Shown: one piece after another, positions 7,085 through 15,458 of the stretch
Layout: the number at the start of each line of letters is the position of its first letter
Numbering within the stretch: the first letter of the stretch is position 1
Assembly (NCBI GenBank): GCA_029779375.1
Contig: JAKPAR010000261.1
Coordinates: 1 to 16,556 of the forward strand
DNA length: 16,556 bases
Direction: 5' to 3'
Origin: Bacillota bacterium
Lineage (GTDB): Bacteria > Bacillota > Clostridia > Tissierellales > Sporanaerobacteraceae
Program-made: the position numbers and the translations under genes
The notes under the pieces: generated by a model
Seen by the model: the letters and a program-made list of their open reading frames with translations, nothing else
Told to the model about the DNA's origin: nothing
The model's database searches: none

Positions 7085-8221
7085 ATGTTTGAATTGTTAT
7101 ATTCTCTTTTGTCTTCTTTGAAATCACCGATTTATTGGATAGTAGTTGCTATAGTGATTTTTCAGTATAAGAAATTAGGGAAAATGGAAAAGATGATATT
7201 GGGCTCCTATAAGGAGCCCTTATATAAAAAAGCTATTGCTTCAACTGTACTGGGACTACTTGGTGGAATGGTTGGAAGTATTGTATTTATGATTTTAGGA
7301 ACAAGAGTCAATTCGAATGATTTTATATATATATTGCCTTTAGCAATTTTACTTTCTTTGATTCATCCGCGATTTATTTGCTTTTCTTATGCTGGCGGGA
7401 TAGTATCTCTTATCAGTTTGTTGTTTGGATATCCCAAAATAAATATAATAAGTGTTATGACTATAGTTGCTGTTTTGCATTTAATAGAAGCTTTTCTTAT
7501 TATCTTAGATGGACACAATGGGAAAATTCCAATATTTATGGAGAAAGATAATGAAATAGTTGGTGGATTTAATATGAACAGGTTTTGGCCCGTACCTTTT
7601 TTAGTTTTTTTAGAGGGATATGGGGTGATGCCTGTGACAGTAATAGCTGTTTTGGGATATGGGGACTTTGCCTTGACAAAGCATCCCAAAGACAAGACCA
7701 AAGAAACTGCTAGCATGCTTTTTATATTTAGTGCAATTCTTTTGATATTGTCAGAACTTTCAAAATCATATTCTCAATTGTTGTATGTATTAGCTATTGT
7801 TTCTCCAGTATTTCATGAGATGATAATTCAAATGGGAAGAAAAAGAGAAAGATTGGGGAAAGCTATTTTTACACCTTCCCAAAGAGGGTTAAAATTGCTA
7901 GATACTATGCCGTATGGTGTTGGAGAAAAAATGGGTTTAAAGACAGGAGACATAATATTATCTATAAATGGGAATGTTGTGCAAAAAAAAGAAGATGTAT
8001 TAAATGTGCTTCGTTTTTCACCCAAATATATATGGATAGATGTACTTAATGAAAATGGGAAATTAGTTACTTTAGATTATAAAGATTATAGGAAGGGTAT
8101 ACAAAGTTTAGATGTATTGTTTATTCCTGAAGAGCCGGATTACTCATTTGTTGTCGAAGAAGTAAAAAGTCCACTCTCAAGGCTTTTGAAAGGGATAAAA
8201 AGAAAGGGACTATTTAAATAG
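7085..8221 (+). CDS. Multi-pass membrane protein with C-terminal PDZ domain (MinJ-like)
   Basis: This 378-residue protein has about seven or eight hydrophobic segments over residues 10-245 (for example IYWIVVAIVIFQY, TVLGLLGGMVGSIVFMIL and VPFLVFLEGYGVMPVTVIAV), then a cytosolic PDZ domain at about 265-345 (PYGVGEKMGLKTGDIILSIN) and a basic tail (RLLKGIKRKGLFK). B. subtilis MinJ has this same layout (397 residues, membrane part plus C-terminal PDZ) and lies in the same neighbourhood between ctpB and uvrB. MinJ bridges DivIVA and MinD and controls division-site choice and late division. The assignment here is by layout and synteny, not by clear motif identity. It is second in the ctp operon (30-nt gap; ggggag before the ATG). 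The stop codon falls in the stem of a terminator. Confidence 0.8.
   Translation: MFELLYSLLSSLKSPIYWIVVAIVIFQYKKLGKMEKMILGSYKEPLYKKAIASTVLGLLGGMVGSIVFMILGTRVNSNDFIYILPLAILLSLIHPRFICFSYAGGIVSLISLLFGYPKINIISVMTIVAVLHLIEAFLIILDGHNGKIPIFMEKDNEIVGGFNMNRFWPVPFLVFLEGYGVMPVTVIAVLGYGDFALTKHPKDKTKETASMLFIFSAILLILSELSKSYSQLLYVLAIVSPVFHEMIIQMGRKRERLGKAIFTPSQRGLKLLDTMPYGVGEKMGLKTGDIILSINGNVVQKKEDVLNVLRFSPKYIWIDVLNENGKLVTLDYKDYRKGIQSLDVLFIPEEPDYSFVVEEVKSPLSRLLKGIKRKGLFK
7201..7219 (+). repeat. Short GC-rich hairpin inside the MinJ-like gene
   Basis: The sequence gggctcct-ata-aggagccc is a perfect 8-bp inverted repeat with a 3-nt loop, well above the local GC content. It encodes part of a cytosolic loop (GSYKEP). 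No U-tract follows, so it is not a terminator. Confidence 0.5.
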
Positions 8222-8228
8222 TCCCTTT
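8203..8228. terminator. Bidirectional terminator between PDZ gene and lipoprotein gene
   Basis: This is a perfect 26-bp palindrome with half-site aaagggactattt. It contains the TAG stop of the plus-strand gene (8219-8221) and touches the TAA stop of the minus-strand gene (8228-8230). On the minus strand it is followed by tttctttttat, a good U-tract; on the plus strand only by a short tttt. It likely ends both convergent genes. Confidence 0.85.
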
Positions 8229-9808
8229 TAGTGTGAATTTACACTTAATTTATTTAAATCTACAGAATATATAATATGTCTTTTGCTGTTTTCTATAGGA
8301 GGGGATAAGCTTATATATCCTTTATTTAATTCTTCGTCATAAAACAAATTGTCTTCAGTTATATTTGCCAAATTTTCAAATGAATTGTCTTTAATATTGT
8401 ATTTAACAAGGGTATAATCATTGTTGCAGGAGTTCTTTGCAATTATGATTAAGTTTTCAGAATTAAGTTTTATATAGTTTTTGACATTTAAGTCTGTTTC
8501 TTTTTGTGTCAAATTTTCTTTTAAGCTATAACTGTATAAAACATCTTCATTTTTGTCATGAATATTTTTTAGATAAATTATTTTGTCATCGTTTAAAAAG
8601 TTTACACTATATCCTTCGTCTATTTTTTTTAGTGTGGCTCCATCTTTTGTTAAATAAATGTTTTGATTTAATTCATTTTCGTCAAATTCTGTAAATACAA
8701 TTAAATCACCATTTATGTCAAATTTAGATATGTTTTTAGGAGTAGTAAAGATATTTTCTAGGACATTGTCTTTGATATTGTATGAAAAAAATGTAGATTT
8801 GTTTTTTGAATTATTGTCAACAAAGTACAATGTGAAATCATCTTTCCAGCTCATATTCCAAGTATGTCTATATCCAATAGGTGTTATTTTATTTATCATC
8901 TTATCTTTCGTATTGATTAAATAAATATCAGTTTCATCTTTGTCATTTTCAATTAAAGCAATGCAATTGCTATTTGGGTTAAATATTGCTGAATAGATAG
9001 AATCATTTGTTTCGTAAATCTTTTCTTTTTCTTTAGTTTGTAAATTGTATAGCCAAAGTATATTGCTAGTCTTTGAATCAATTGTATGTTCTTGTTTGTA
9101 TAGCAAATATTTTTTAGGTATATAATCTATAATTAGCCCATCGTCTATATAATCGGAAATAATATTTTTCTCAGAGGAGAGGATTTCTCCTGTAAGGGCA
9201 TCTGCTTTTACATTGAGGTTTATAAGTGGTGCTTTTAAATTTTCTTTGTCAAAGATGTTGTTGAAAGAGATATTCCAGACAAAGCTATTTTTACTACGAA
9301 CTAGATTTACTTCTGGTATAGTGTTTGGTGATATTTTAAAATGAGAATATATTTTGTTAAGAGTTTGAGTTTTTCCAAATTTCAATTCTATAGGTTTATA
9401 ATTTTGACTGATTATATTAAATTTAATATTTTTTAAGTTTTCGTTGCCTAAATCATATAGAACAATATCTGCTTGAGGGATCACAAGTTGAGTTTTATCA
9501 TCTTCCAACAATCTATTGGTATAAATATTTATTTCATTGCCTGATTTAGTTATTTTATCTATGGTGACTCCGGAGCATTCTAAAAGTCCAAGAGAAGCTA
9601 GCAATTTGGTCTCGCCATCTTTAGTACTTAGTTCTACATTTGGCTCTATTGTTTGATATCCTTTAGACAAGACAATTTTTTCTATTTTGTACCCGATGGG
9701 TTTTTCTTCAAGTTTTTTGGTGGTCTCAAGTTTTTGATTAGCATTGTTGCATGCAACTAGTGTCAAAATCAATAGCGTGATAAAAAGTGGTAGAAATATT
9801 TTTTTCAT
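8228..9808 (-). CDS. Lipoprotein with probable TolB-like beta-propeller, function unknown
   Basis: This 526-residue protein has a lipoprotein signal (MKKIFLPLF, hydrophobic core, lipobox LVAC with Cys20), so it is probably anchored to the outer face of the membrane. Residues about 40-215 form an N-terminal domain I do not recognise; its end (LNVKADALTGEILSSEKN) resembles the last strand-turn of a PepSY-like fold, which is only a hint. From about 215 on, repeats of the kind 'IYSAIFNPNSNCIALIEN' then 'DIYLINTKDKMINKITP' suggest a six- to eight-bladed TolB/WD40-like propeller. The protein is rich in Asn, Lys, Asp and Ile, with few Arg. It has a strong ribosome binding site (aaaggaggt, 9816-9824). 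It stands alone on the minus strand, splitting the ctp-PDZ and uvrBA units. It may sense or scaffold in the envelope, but no partner is evident. Confidence 0.8.
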   Translation of the reverse strand: MKKIFLPLFITLLILTLVACNNANQKLETTKKLEEKPIGYKIEKIVLSKGYQTIEPNVELSTKDGETKLLASLGLLECSGVTIDKITKSGNEINIYTNRLLEDDKTQLVIPQADIVLYDLGNENLKNIKFNIISQNYKPIELKFGKTQTLNKIYSHFKISPNTIPEVNLVRSKNSFVWNISFNNIFDKENLKAPLINLNVKADALTGEILSSEKNIISDYIDDGLIIDYIPKKYLLYKQEHTIDSKTSNILWLYNLQTKEKEKIYETNDSIYSAIFNPNSNCIALIENDKDETDIYLINTKDKMINKITPIGYRHTWNMSWKDDFTLYFVDNNSKNKSTFFSYNIKDNVLENIFTTPKNISKFDINGDLIVFTEFDENELNQNIYLTKDGATLKKIDEGYSVNFLNDDKIIYLKNIHDKNEDVLYSYSLKENLTQKETDLNVKNYIKLNSENLIIIAKNSCNNDYTLVKYNIKDNSFENLANITEDNLFYDEELNKGYISLSPPIENSKRHIIYSVDLNKLSVNSH

Positions 9809-9831
9809 TTAAGCAACCTCCTTTTCTAATA

Positions 9832-9858
9832 GTTTATACTATTCAACAAAGAAGTTCA
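9832..9858 (-). promoter_or_regulatory. Weak promoter candidate for the lipoprotein gene
   Basis: On the minus strand TTGAAC and TATAAA stand 15 nt apart, about 25-50 nt upstream of the start codon. The spacing is short of the ideal 17, so this is a tentative call. The rest of 9859-9897 holds nothing I recognise. Confidence 0.3.
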
Positions 9859-9897
9859 ATTACCTTCTTTTATTGAGAAAATTTTTCTAAAATTCGT

Positions 9898-9925
9898 TTG
9901 ACATTAGAGTTAAATGGATTATAAT
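9898..9925 (+). promoter_or_regulatory. Consensus sigma-A promoter of uvrB-uvrA
   Basis: TTGACA (9898-9903) and TATAAT (9920-9925) are both perfect, with a 16-nt spacer. The predicted transcription start falls around 9931-9934, just before the LexA operator. Confidence 0.87.
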
Positions 9926-9938
9926 TTAATAATAGGAA

Positions 9939-9952
9939 CGAACGCACGTTCA
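9939..9952 (+). promoter_or_regulatory. LexA (SOS) operator of uvrB-uvrA
   Basis: The sequence cgaacgcacgttca contains GAAC-N4-GTTC (9940-9951), the Gram-positive LexA/DinR box core (CGAAC-N4-GTTCG) with one mismatch at the outer base. It sits right after the expected transcription start, 14 nt downstream of the -10 box, where bound LexA would block transcription. uvrB is a standard SOS gene in Bacillota. Confidence 0.9.
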
Positions 9953-9958
9953 AACAAA

Positions 9959-9965
9959 AGAGGTG
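9959..9965 (+). promoter_or_regulatory. Ribosome binding site that points to a TTG start for uvrB
   Basis: The sequence agaggtg lies 6 nt before TTG 9972. The in-frame GTG at 9963 is inside this site and so cannot be the start. The ATG at 9967 is out of frame. Confidence 0.75.
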
Positions 9966-9971
9966 AATGTT

Positions 9972-11936
9972 TTGAATAAATTCAAGATAAAATCCGATTT
10001 TAAACCTACTGGTGATCAGCCAAAAGCCATAGAAAAACTTTCAAAAGGAATATTGGATGGGAAAAAGTATCAAACTCTTTTGGGAGTTACGGGTTCTGGG
10101 AAAACTTTTACTATGGCAAATATTATTGAAAATGTACAAAAACCTACATTGGTTATAGCACACAACAAGACATTGGCTTATCAATTGGCTAGCGAATTTA
10201 AAGAATTCTTTCCTGATAGTGCAGTAGAATATTTTGTTAGCTATTATGACTACTATCAGCCAGAGGCCTATGTACCTCAGACAGATACTTATATTGAAAA
10301 AGATGCATCTATAAACGATGAAATAGATAAATTGCGACATTCTGCTACAGCTGCTCTTTTTGAGAGAAGAGATGTGATTATAGTTTCTAGTGTGTCTTGC
10401 ATATATGGATTGGGAGATCCTATTGATTATGAAAATTTAGTGATTTCCATAAGACCAGGTATGATAAAGGATAGAGATGAAATCATAAGAAAACTTGTAG
10501 ATATTCAATATGTGAGAAATGATATCAATTTTACAAGGGGAACTTTTAGAGTTCGAGGAGATGTGCTGGAAATATTCCCAGCTTCATCTAGTGAAAATAC
10601 CATTAGAGTTGAATTTTTTGGGGATGAAATAGACAGAATTGTAGAAGTAAATTATCTTACAGGAGAAATTATAGGACTTAGAAATCATGTTTCTATTTTT
10701 CCTGCTTCTCACTTTGCTACTTCCAAAGAAAAGATTGAAAGTGCAATAGTGACTATTGAAGAAGAATTGGAAGAACGATTGAGAGAGTTTAAAAGTCAAG
10801 ATAAGCTTTTGGAGGCTCAAAGATTAGAACAGAGGACTAGATATGATATTGAAATGCTAAGAGAGATGGGATATTGTCAAGGAATAGAAAACTATTCTAG
10901 ACATATAAGCGGAAGACCAAAGGGAAGCAGACCATATACACTTATTGATTATTTTCCAAAAGATTTTTTGATAATAGTAGATGAATCTCATGTGACTATT
11001 CCTCAAATCAGGGGTATGTATGAAGGGGACAAATCTAGAAAGACTACTCTTGTAGAATATGGATTTAGGCTTCCATCAGCGTTAGATAATAGGCCTTTGA
11101 AATTTAATGAGTTTGAAGAACATATAAATCAAATAGTATTTGTCAGTGCAACTCCAGGGCCATATGAACTTGAACATTCTGAAAGTGTAGTGGAGCAGAT
11201 CATAAGGCCTACAGGTTTGCTTGATCCAGAAGTTGAAGTACGACCTACAGAAAATCAAATTGATGATTTAGTTGCAGAAATAAGGAAGAGAGAAAAGAAA
11301 AAAGAAAGAGTACTTGTGACTACCTTGACTAAAAAGATGGCAGAAGATCTTACGAATTATTTTAAAGAAATAGGTATAAAGGTCACATATCTTCATTCGG
11401 ATATAGATACTATTGAAAGAATGGAAATCATAAGGGATTTAAGACTTGGAAAGTATGATGTATTGGTAGGAATAAATCTTTTGAGAGAAGGACTTGATTT
11501 GCCAGAAGTTTCACTTGTAGCAATACTTGATGCAGATAAAGAAGGATTTTTAAGATCAGAGACTTCTTTGATTCAAACTATAGGGAGAACTGCAAGAAAC
11601 TCTTCTGGAAAAGTAATCATGTATGGAGATACTATCACAAGGTCTATGAAAAAAGCCATAGATGAAACCAATAGAAGAAGAAAGATTCAAGATGAGTACA
11701 ACAAAGAGCATGGCATCACACCAAAAACAATAGTTAAGGCTGTAAGAGATGTGATTGAAGCTACTAAGGTTGTAGAAGAAAATGAAAAATATGAAAATGT
11801 GAAGATGTCTAAAGAAGAAATAGAAAATATCATTGAAGGGCTTAAAGATGAAATGCTTAAAGAAGCAGAATCTTTAAATTTTGAAAGAGCTGCCGAAATA
11901 AGAGACAAGATAATGGATTTAAAGAAGATGCTCTAG
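9972..11936 (+). CDS. uvrB: Excinuclease ABC subunit UvrB (TTG start)
   Basis: UvrB is the damage-verifying helicase-like core of nucleotide excision repair. It is loaded by UvrA and then recruits UvrC for incision. From TTG 9972 the protein has 654 residues and begins [20 protein letters not shown], the usual UvrB N-terminus. Visible parts: Walker A GVTGSGKT (38-45), the damage-probing beta-hairpin region with [12 protein letters not shown], the DESH box (337-340), [10 protein letters not shown], helicase motif [12 protein letters not shown], motif [11 protein letters not shown], and a C-terminal UVR domain ([13 protein letters not shown]) that binds UvrA or UvrC. It is the first gene of the operon, with uvrA 14 nt downstream. 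The consensus promoter plus LexA box predict SOS induction. TTG may moderate its translation. Confidence 0.97.
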   Translation: MNKFKIKSDFKPTGDQPKAIEKLSKGILDGKKYQTLLGVTGSGKTFTMANIIENVQKPTLVIAHNKTLAYQLASEFKEFFPDSAVEYFVSYYDYYQPEAYVPQTDTYIEKDASINDEIDKLRHSATAALFERRDVIIVSSVSCIYGLGDPIDYENLVISIRPGMIKDRDEIIRKLVDIQYVRNDINFTRGTFRVRGDVLEIFPASSSENTIRVEFFGDEIDRIVEVNYLTGEIIGLRNHVSIFPASHFATSKEKIESAIVTIEEELEERLREFKSQDKLLEAQRLEQRTRYDIEMLREMGYCQGIENYSRHISGRPKGSRPYTLIDYFPKDFLIIVDESHVTIPQIRGMYEGDKSRKTTLVEYGFRLPSALDNRPLKFNEFEEHINQIVFVSATPGPYELEHSESVVEQIIRPTGLLDPEVEVRPTENQIDDLVAEIRKREKKKERVLVTTLTKKMAEDLTNYFKEIGIKVTYLHSDIDTIERMEIIRDLRLGKYDVLVGINLLREGLDLPEVSLVAILDADKEGFLRSETSLIQTIGRTARNSSGKVIMYGDTITRSMKKAIDETNRRRKIQDEYNKEHGITPKTIVKAVRDVIEATKVVEENEKYENVKMSKEEIENIIEGLKDEMLKEAESLNFERAAEIRDKIMDLKKML

Positions 11937-11950
11937 TTAGGGGTGATTAA

Positions 11951-14770
11951 ATGTCAAAAGATAAGATAATTATAAGAGGAGCAAGAGAACACAATTTGAA
12001 AAATGTGAATTTGGAACTTCCACGAGATGAGTTTATAGTCATTACAGGGCTTAGTGGTTCTGGAAAGTCATCTTTGGCTTTTGATACTATTTATGCAGAA
12101 GGTCAAAGAAGGTATGTGGAAAGTCTTTCTGCCTATGCAAGACAGTTTTTAGGTCAAATGGAAAAGCCTGATTTGGATTATATTGAGGGGCTTTCTCCAG
12201 CTATATCTATAGATCAGAAGACAACAAGCAAAAACCCCAGATCTACTGTAGGAACTGTGACAGAGATTTATGATTATTTAAGGCTTTTATTTGCAAGAAT
12301 TGGAACGCCTTATTGCTATAAATGTGGAAAAGAAATAACCAGTCAAACAGTAGATCAAATGGTAGACAAGATAATGGAATTAGAAGAGAGAACTAAAATT
12401 CAAATACTTGCTCCTATAATTAGAGGGAAAAAGGGAGAACATCAAAAGATATTAGAGTCTATAAAAAAAGAAGGATTTATAAGAGTGGTAATAGATGGGG
12501 AAATGCATGAAGTTACTGATGAGATATCGTTAGAAAAAAACAAAAAGCACAATATAGAGGTGGTTGTTGATAGAATTGTTGTGAAGGAAGGTATTGAAGG
12601 AAGAGTAGCTGATTCTATAGAGACAGCACTTAAACTTTCTGATGGATTGGTTATAGTTGATATTATAGATGGAGATAAGATGCTTTTTAGTCAAAAGTTG
12701 GCCTGTCCTGATTGTGGAGTAGCCATTGAAGAGCTTTCTCCAAGAATGTTTTCTTTTAATAATCCCTATGGGGCCTGTCCAACTTGTAATGGTATAGGAT
12801 ATTATAAAAAGATAGATAAAGATCTTGTTATACCCAATCCTTCTTTGAGTATAAATGAAGGTGGTCTTGCCCCATATAGCAATTCAGGAGAAAATACTTA
12901 TTATTATCAAATATTTAAAACTTTGGGGGAAATTCATGGATTTAGTATGGATTCCCCTTTAAAAGATGCACCAAGTGAATTTTTAGATGAGCTATTGTAT
13001 GGTACAGATAGAGTGATAAGTTTTGAATTTGAAAGCCATTTTATCGGTCATAGAAGCTATAAAGGGAGTTTTGAAGGGATCATACCAAATTTAGAGAGAA
13101 GATATAGGGAAACTAATTCTGACTATATGAGAGATAGAATAGATGAGTTCATGGCAGAAAATCCATGTCCTCATTGCCATGGGAAAAGACTTAGAGAAGA
13201 GGTTCTTGCAGTCAAAATAAATGGTTTAAATATAGCAGAAGTGACGGATTTATCTATTAGAGAAGCATTAAAATTCTTTGGGAATTTGAAAATCACTGAA
13301 AGACAAGAACTTATAGCCCATCAGATACTTAAAGAAATAGTAGAAAGACTTAAATTTTTGGAAGATGTGGGACTCAATTATTTGACCCTTTCTAGAAGTG
13401 CTGGTACTCTTTCAGGGGGAGAATCTCAAAGAATAAGGTTAGCAACTCAAATAGGTTCTAGCCTTGTAGGAGTAGTATATGTTCTTGATGAACCTAGTAT
13501 TGGACTTCATCAAAGGGATAATGCAAAGCTTCTTAAAACTCTTAGGAATTTGGCGGATTTAGGTAATACTCTCATTGTTGTAGAACATGATGAAGAAACT
13601 ATGTATAGTGCTGATTATATTGTAGATGTAGGTCCTGGAGCTGGTACTCATGGAGGATATATAGTGGCTGAGGGAACTGTTGAAGATATAAAGAAATCCA
13701 AAGAATCTATTACAGGTCAATACCTTTCAGGAAGAAAGAAAATTGAAGTACCTGAAAATAGAAGAAAACCTAATGGAAAATGGATTGAAATAGTAGGTGC
13801 TAGTGAAAACAATTTAAAAAATATTGATGCAAAAATACCTTTAGGGGTTTTTACTTGTATCACAGGAGTTTCTGGTTCTGGAAAAAGTACTCTTATAAAT
13901 GAGATATTATATAAAAGTCTTGCAGGGAAATTAAATGGAGCAAAGGTAAAACCAGGGAAACACAAGGAAATAAAGGGCCTTGAAAATCTTGACAAGGTCA
14001 TAGAAATAGATCAGTCTCCTATAGGAAGAACTCCAAGATCTAATCCAGCTACTTATACAGGGGTATTTGACTATATAAGAGATGTATTTGCCATGACTCC
14101 AGAAGCAAAGATGAGAGGATATAGCAAGGGAAGATTTAGCTTTAATGTAAAGGGAGGAAGATGTGAAGCCTGCAATGGAGATGGAATCATAAAAATAGAA
14201 ATGCATTTTTTGCCTGATGTATATGTACCATGTGAGGTATGTAAAGGAAAGAGATATAATAGAGAGACTCTTCAAGTCAAGTATAAAGGTAAAACCATAG
14301 CTGATGTATTGGATATGACTGTGGAAGAGGCATTGGAGTTTTTTGAAAATATTCAAAACATAAAGAGAAAGCTTCAGACTTTATATGATGTAGGTCTAGG
14401 GTATATAAAACTTGGGCAGCCTTCTACTGAGCTTTCTGGAGGTGAGGCCCAAAGAGTAAAACTTGCTACAGAATTAAGCAAGAGAAGTACTGGAAAAACT
14501 CTCTATATATTGGATGAACCTACAACAGGACTTCATATGGCGGATATTCATAAACTCATTCAAGTGCTAGATAAGCTAGTGGAAAATGGCAATTCTGTAG
14601 TGGTCATTGAACACAATTTAGATGTGATAAAGACTGCAGATTATATTATAGACTTAGGTCCAGAAGGTGGGGATGAAGGGGGAACTATTGTTGCAACAGG
14701 AACCCCAGAGGAAATAACTAAAGTAGATGCTTCATATACTGGACAATTTTTGAAAGAAGTCTTAAAGTAA
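11951..14770 (+). CDS. uvrA: Excinuclease ABC subunit UvrA
   Basis: UvrA is the dimeric ABC-type ATPase that finds DNA damage and loads UvrB. At 939 residues it is full length. Two nucleotide-binding units are complete: Walker [10 protein letters not shown] (33-41) and GVSGSGKST (639-647), signatures LSGGESQR (487-494) and LSGGEAQR (828-835), and Walker [12 protein letters not shown] and [11 protein letters not shown]. Zinc sites are readable: C122/C125, then C252/C255 and C276/C279, and the C-terminal CX2CX19CX2C finger (C738, C741, C761, C764). UvrA-specific [17 protein letters not shown] follows the first Walker A. Its length and the two ABC cassettes are normal for a class I UvrA. The ATG has gggtga 5 nt upstream. 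The gene is co-transcribed with uvrB. No clear terminator follows the stop, so transcription may run into the next gene 54 nt on. Confidence 0.98.
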   Translation: MSKDKIIIRGAREHNLKNVNLELPRDEFIVITGLSGSGKSSLAFDTIYAEGQRRYVESLSAYARQFLGQMEKPDLDYIEGLSPAISIDQKTTSKNPRSTVGTVTEIYDYLRLLFARIGTPYCYKCGKEITSQTVDQMVDKIMELEERTKIQILAPIIRGKKGEHQKILESIKKEGFIRVVIDGEMHEVTDEISLEKNKKHNIEVVVDRIVVKEGIEGRVADSIETALKLSDGLVIVDIIDGDKMLFSQKLACPDCGVAIEELSPRMFSFNNPYGACPTCNGIGYYKKIDKDLVIPNPSLSINEGGLAPYSNSGENTYYYQIFKTLGEIHGFSMDSPLKDAPSEFLDELLYGTDRVISFEFESHFIGHRSYKGSFEGIIPNLERRYRETNSDYMRDRIDEFMAENPCPHCHGKRLREEVLAVKINGLNIAEVTDLSIREALKFFGNLKITERQELIAHQILKEIVERLKFLEDVGLNYLTLSRSAGTLSGGESQRIRLATQIGSSLVGVVYVLDEPSIGLHQRDNAKLLKTLRNLADLGNTLIVVEHDEETMYSADYIVDVGPGAGTHGGYIVAEGTVEDIKKSKESITGQYLSGRKKIEVPENRRKPNGKWIEIVGASENNLKNIDAKIPLGVFTCITGVSGSGKSTLINEILYKSLAGKLNGAKVKPGKHKEIKGLENLDKVIEIDQSPIGRTPRSNPATYTGVFDYIRDVFAMTPEAKMRGYSKGRFSFNVKGGRCEACNGDGIIKIEMHFLPDVYVPCEVCKGKRYNRETLQVKYKGKTIADVLDMTVEEALEFFENIQNIKRKLQTLYDVGLGYIKLGQPSTELSGGEAQRVKLATELSKRSTGKTLYILDEPTTGLHMADIHKLIQVLDKLVENGNSVVVIEHNLDVIKTADYIIDLGPEGGDEGGTIVATGTPEEITKVDASYTGQFLKEVLK

Positions 14771-14824
14771 ATTTATGTTTAAATCCTCTATTTTTGTCCA
14801 TACTCTTTATAGGGAGGGATATGG

Positions 14825-15373
14825 ATGAAAAAGAGGATTCTTTGTTTTTTGATGCTTTTTTATTTGATATTTTCGTTGTATACTATGGTTTTTTCTCAAA
14901 ACAATTACAATAAAATAGATGTTTCTTTTAAAGATATTGTTTTAAAGGGTCAGGGAGGAATATATGATTTGCATGGAGAAACCTTTTATTACAACAATAA
15001 ACTTTATGCTCCAGTTTCAAATGTCATAAAAGCTTTGGGGGGAGAAGGAATATTAAATAAAGAAGAAAATGAGATAACTATAAGAAATTATAGGGACTTT
15101 GAAGAATGCAATAGTTTAAATGGAGAAGTGTTTGCCTATGGTATGATAATGAGCATTGATTATCAATCTAGAGAACTAGAAATAGAACAGTATTTAGATG
15201 ACAATAGTATAGAATTGCCTTCTAAAGTAGAAGTTAAAAGAGATGTTAGTATACTATTTGAAAGAAACGACAAGAAGATGAATTTGGATTTTGCTGATTT
15301 GAAAGCAGGAGATAGGATAGGTTTTATTTTGGATAAGGGGAAGAATGTAAGAGCAATTATTTTGTCTAAATAG
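14825..15373 (+). CDS. Secreted protein with copper-amine-oxidase-like N-terminal module
   Basis: This 182-residue protein has a signal peptide (MKKRILC, hydrophobic core to about residue 25, likely cleavage after VFS). Residues about 50-95 (HGETFYYNNKLYAPVSNVIK, then ALGGEGILNKEENEITIRN) match the short beta-rich 'copper amine oxidase N-terminal-like' module of many clostridial surface proteins, where it binds no copper and is probably a structural or wall-associated unit. The remaining ~85 residues (GEVFAYGMIMSIDYQSRELEIE onward to GDRIGFILDKGKNVRAIIL) look like a small beta-barrel; I cannot name the family. The start ATG is backed by agggaggga (14811-14819). No promoter was seen, so it may be transcribed from uvrA. 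Confidence 0.75.
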   Translation: MKKRILCFLMLFYLIFSLYTMVFSQNNYNKIDVSFKDIVLKGQGGIYDLHGETFYYNNKLYAPVSNVIKALGGEGILNKEENEITIRNYRDFEECNSLNGEVFAYGMIMSIDYQSRELEIEQYLDDNSIELPSKVEVKRDVSILFERNDKKMNLDFADLKAGDRIGFILDKGKNVRAIILSK

Positions 15374-15390
15374 TGTTTTATAAAAAAGCA

Positions 15391-15419
15391 TAGAAAAACT
15401 TTATGATTTTTGGTACAAT
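15391..15419 (+). promoter_or_regulatory. Promoter candidate of eutH
   Basis: TAGAAA (15391-15396) and TACAAT (15414-15419) lie 17 nt apart, with TGG before the -10 (extended -10). The start codon is 40 nt downstream of the -10. This suggests that the permease is transcribed on its own. Confidence 0.55.
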
Positions 15420-15458
15420 ATCATTGCAATATTTATTATGAACAGAAAGAGGTATTTT

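Noticed and set aside
9967..9969. ATG as uvrB start
   Set aside because: It is out of frame with UvrB. TTG 9972 has correct spacing and gives the normal N-terminus.
14771..14824. Terminator or promoter after uvrA
   Set aside because: No stem of useful length with a T-run and no -35/-10 pair could be found in this short AT-rich spacer.
15384..15410. Hairpin between the small secreted gene and eutH as terminator
   Set aside because: The stem is A/T-rich with a g-a mismatch, the T-run is part of the stem, and it overlaps the eutH promoter. The evidence is too weak.
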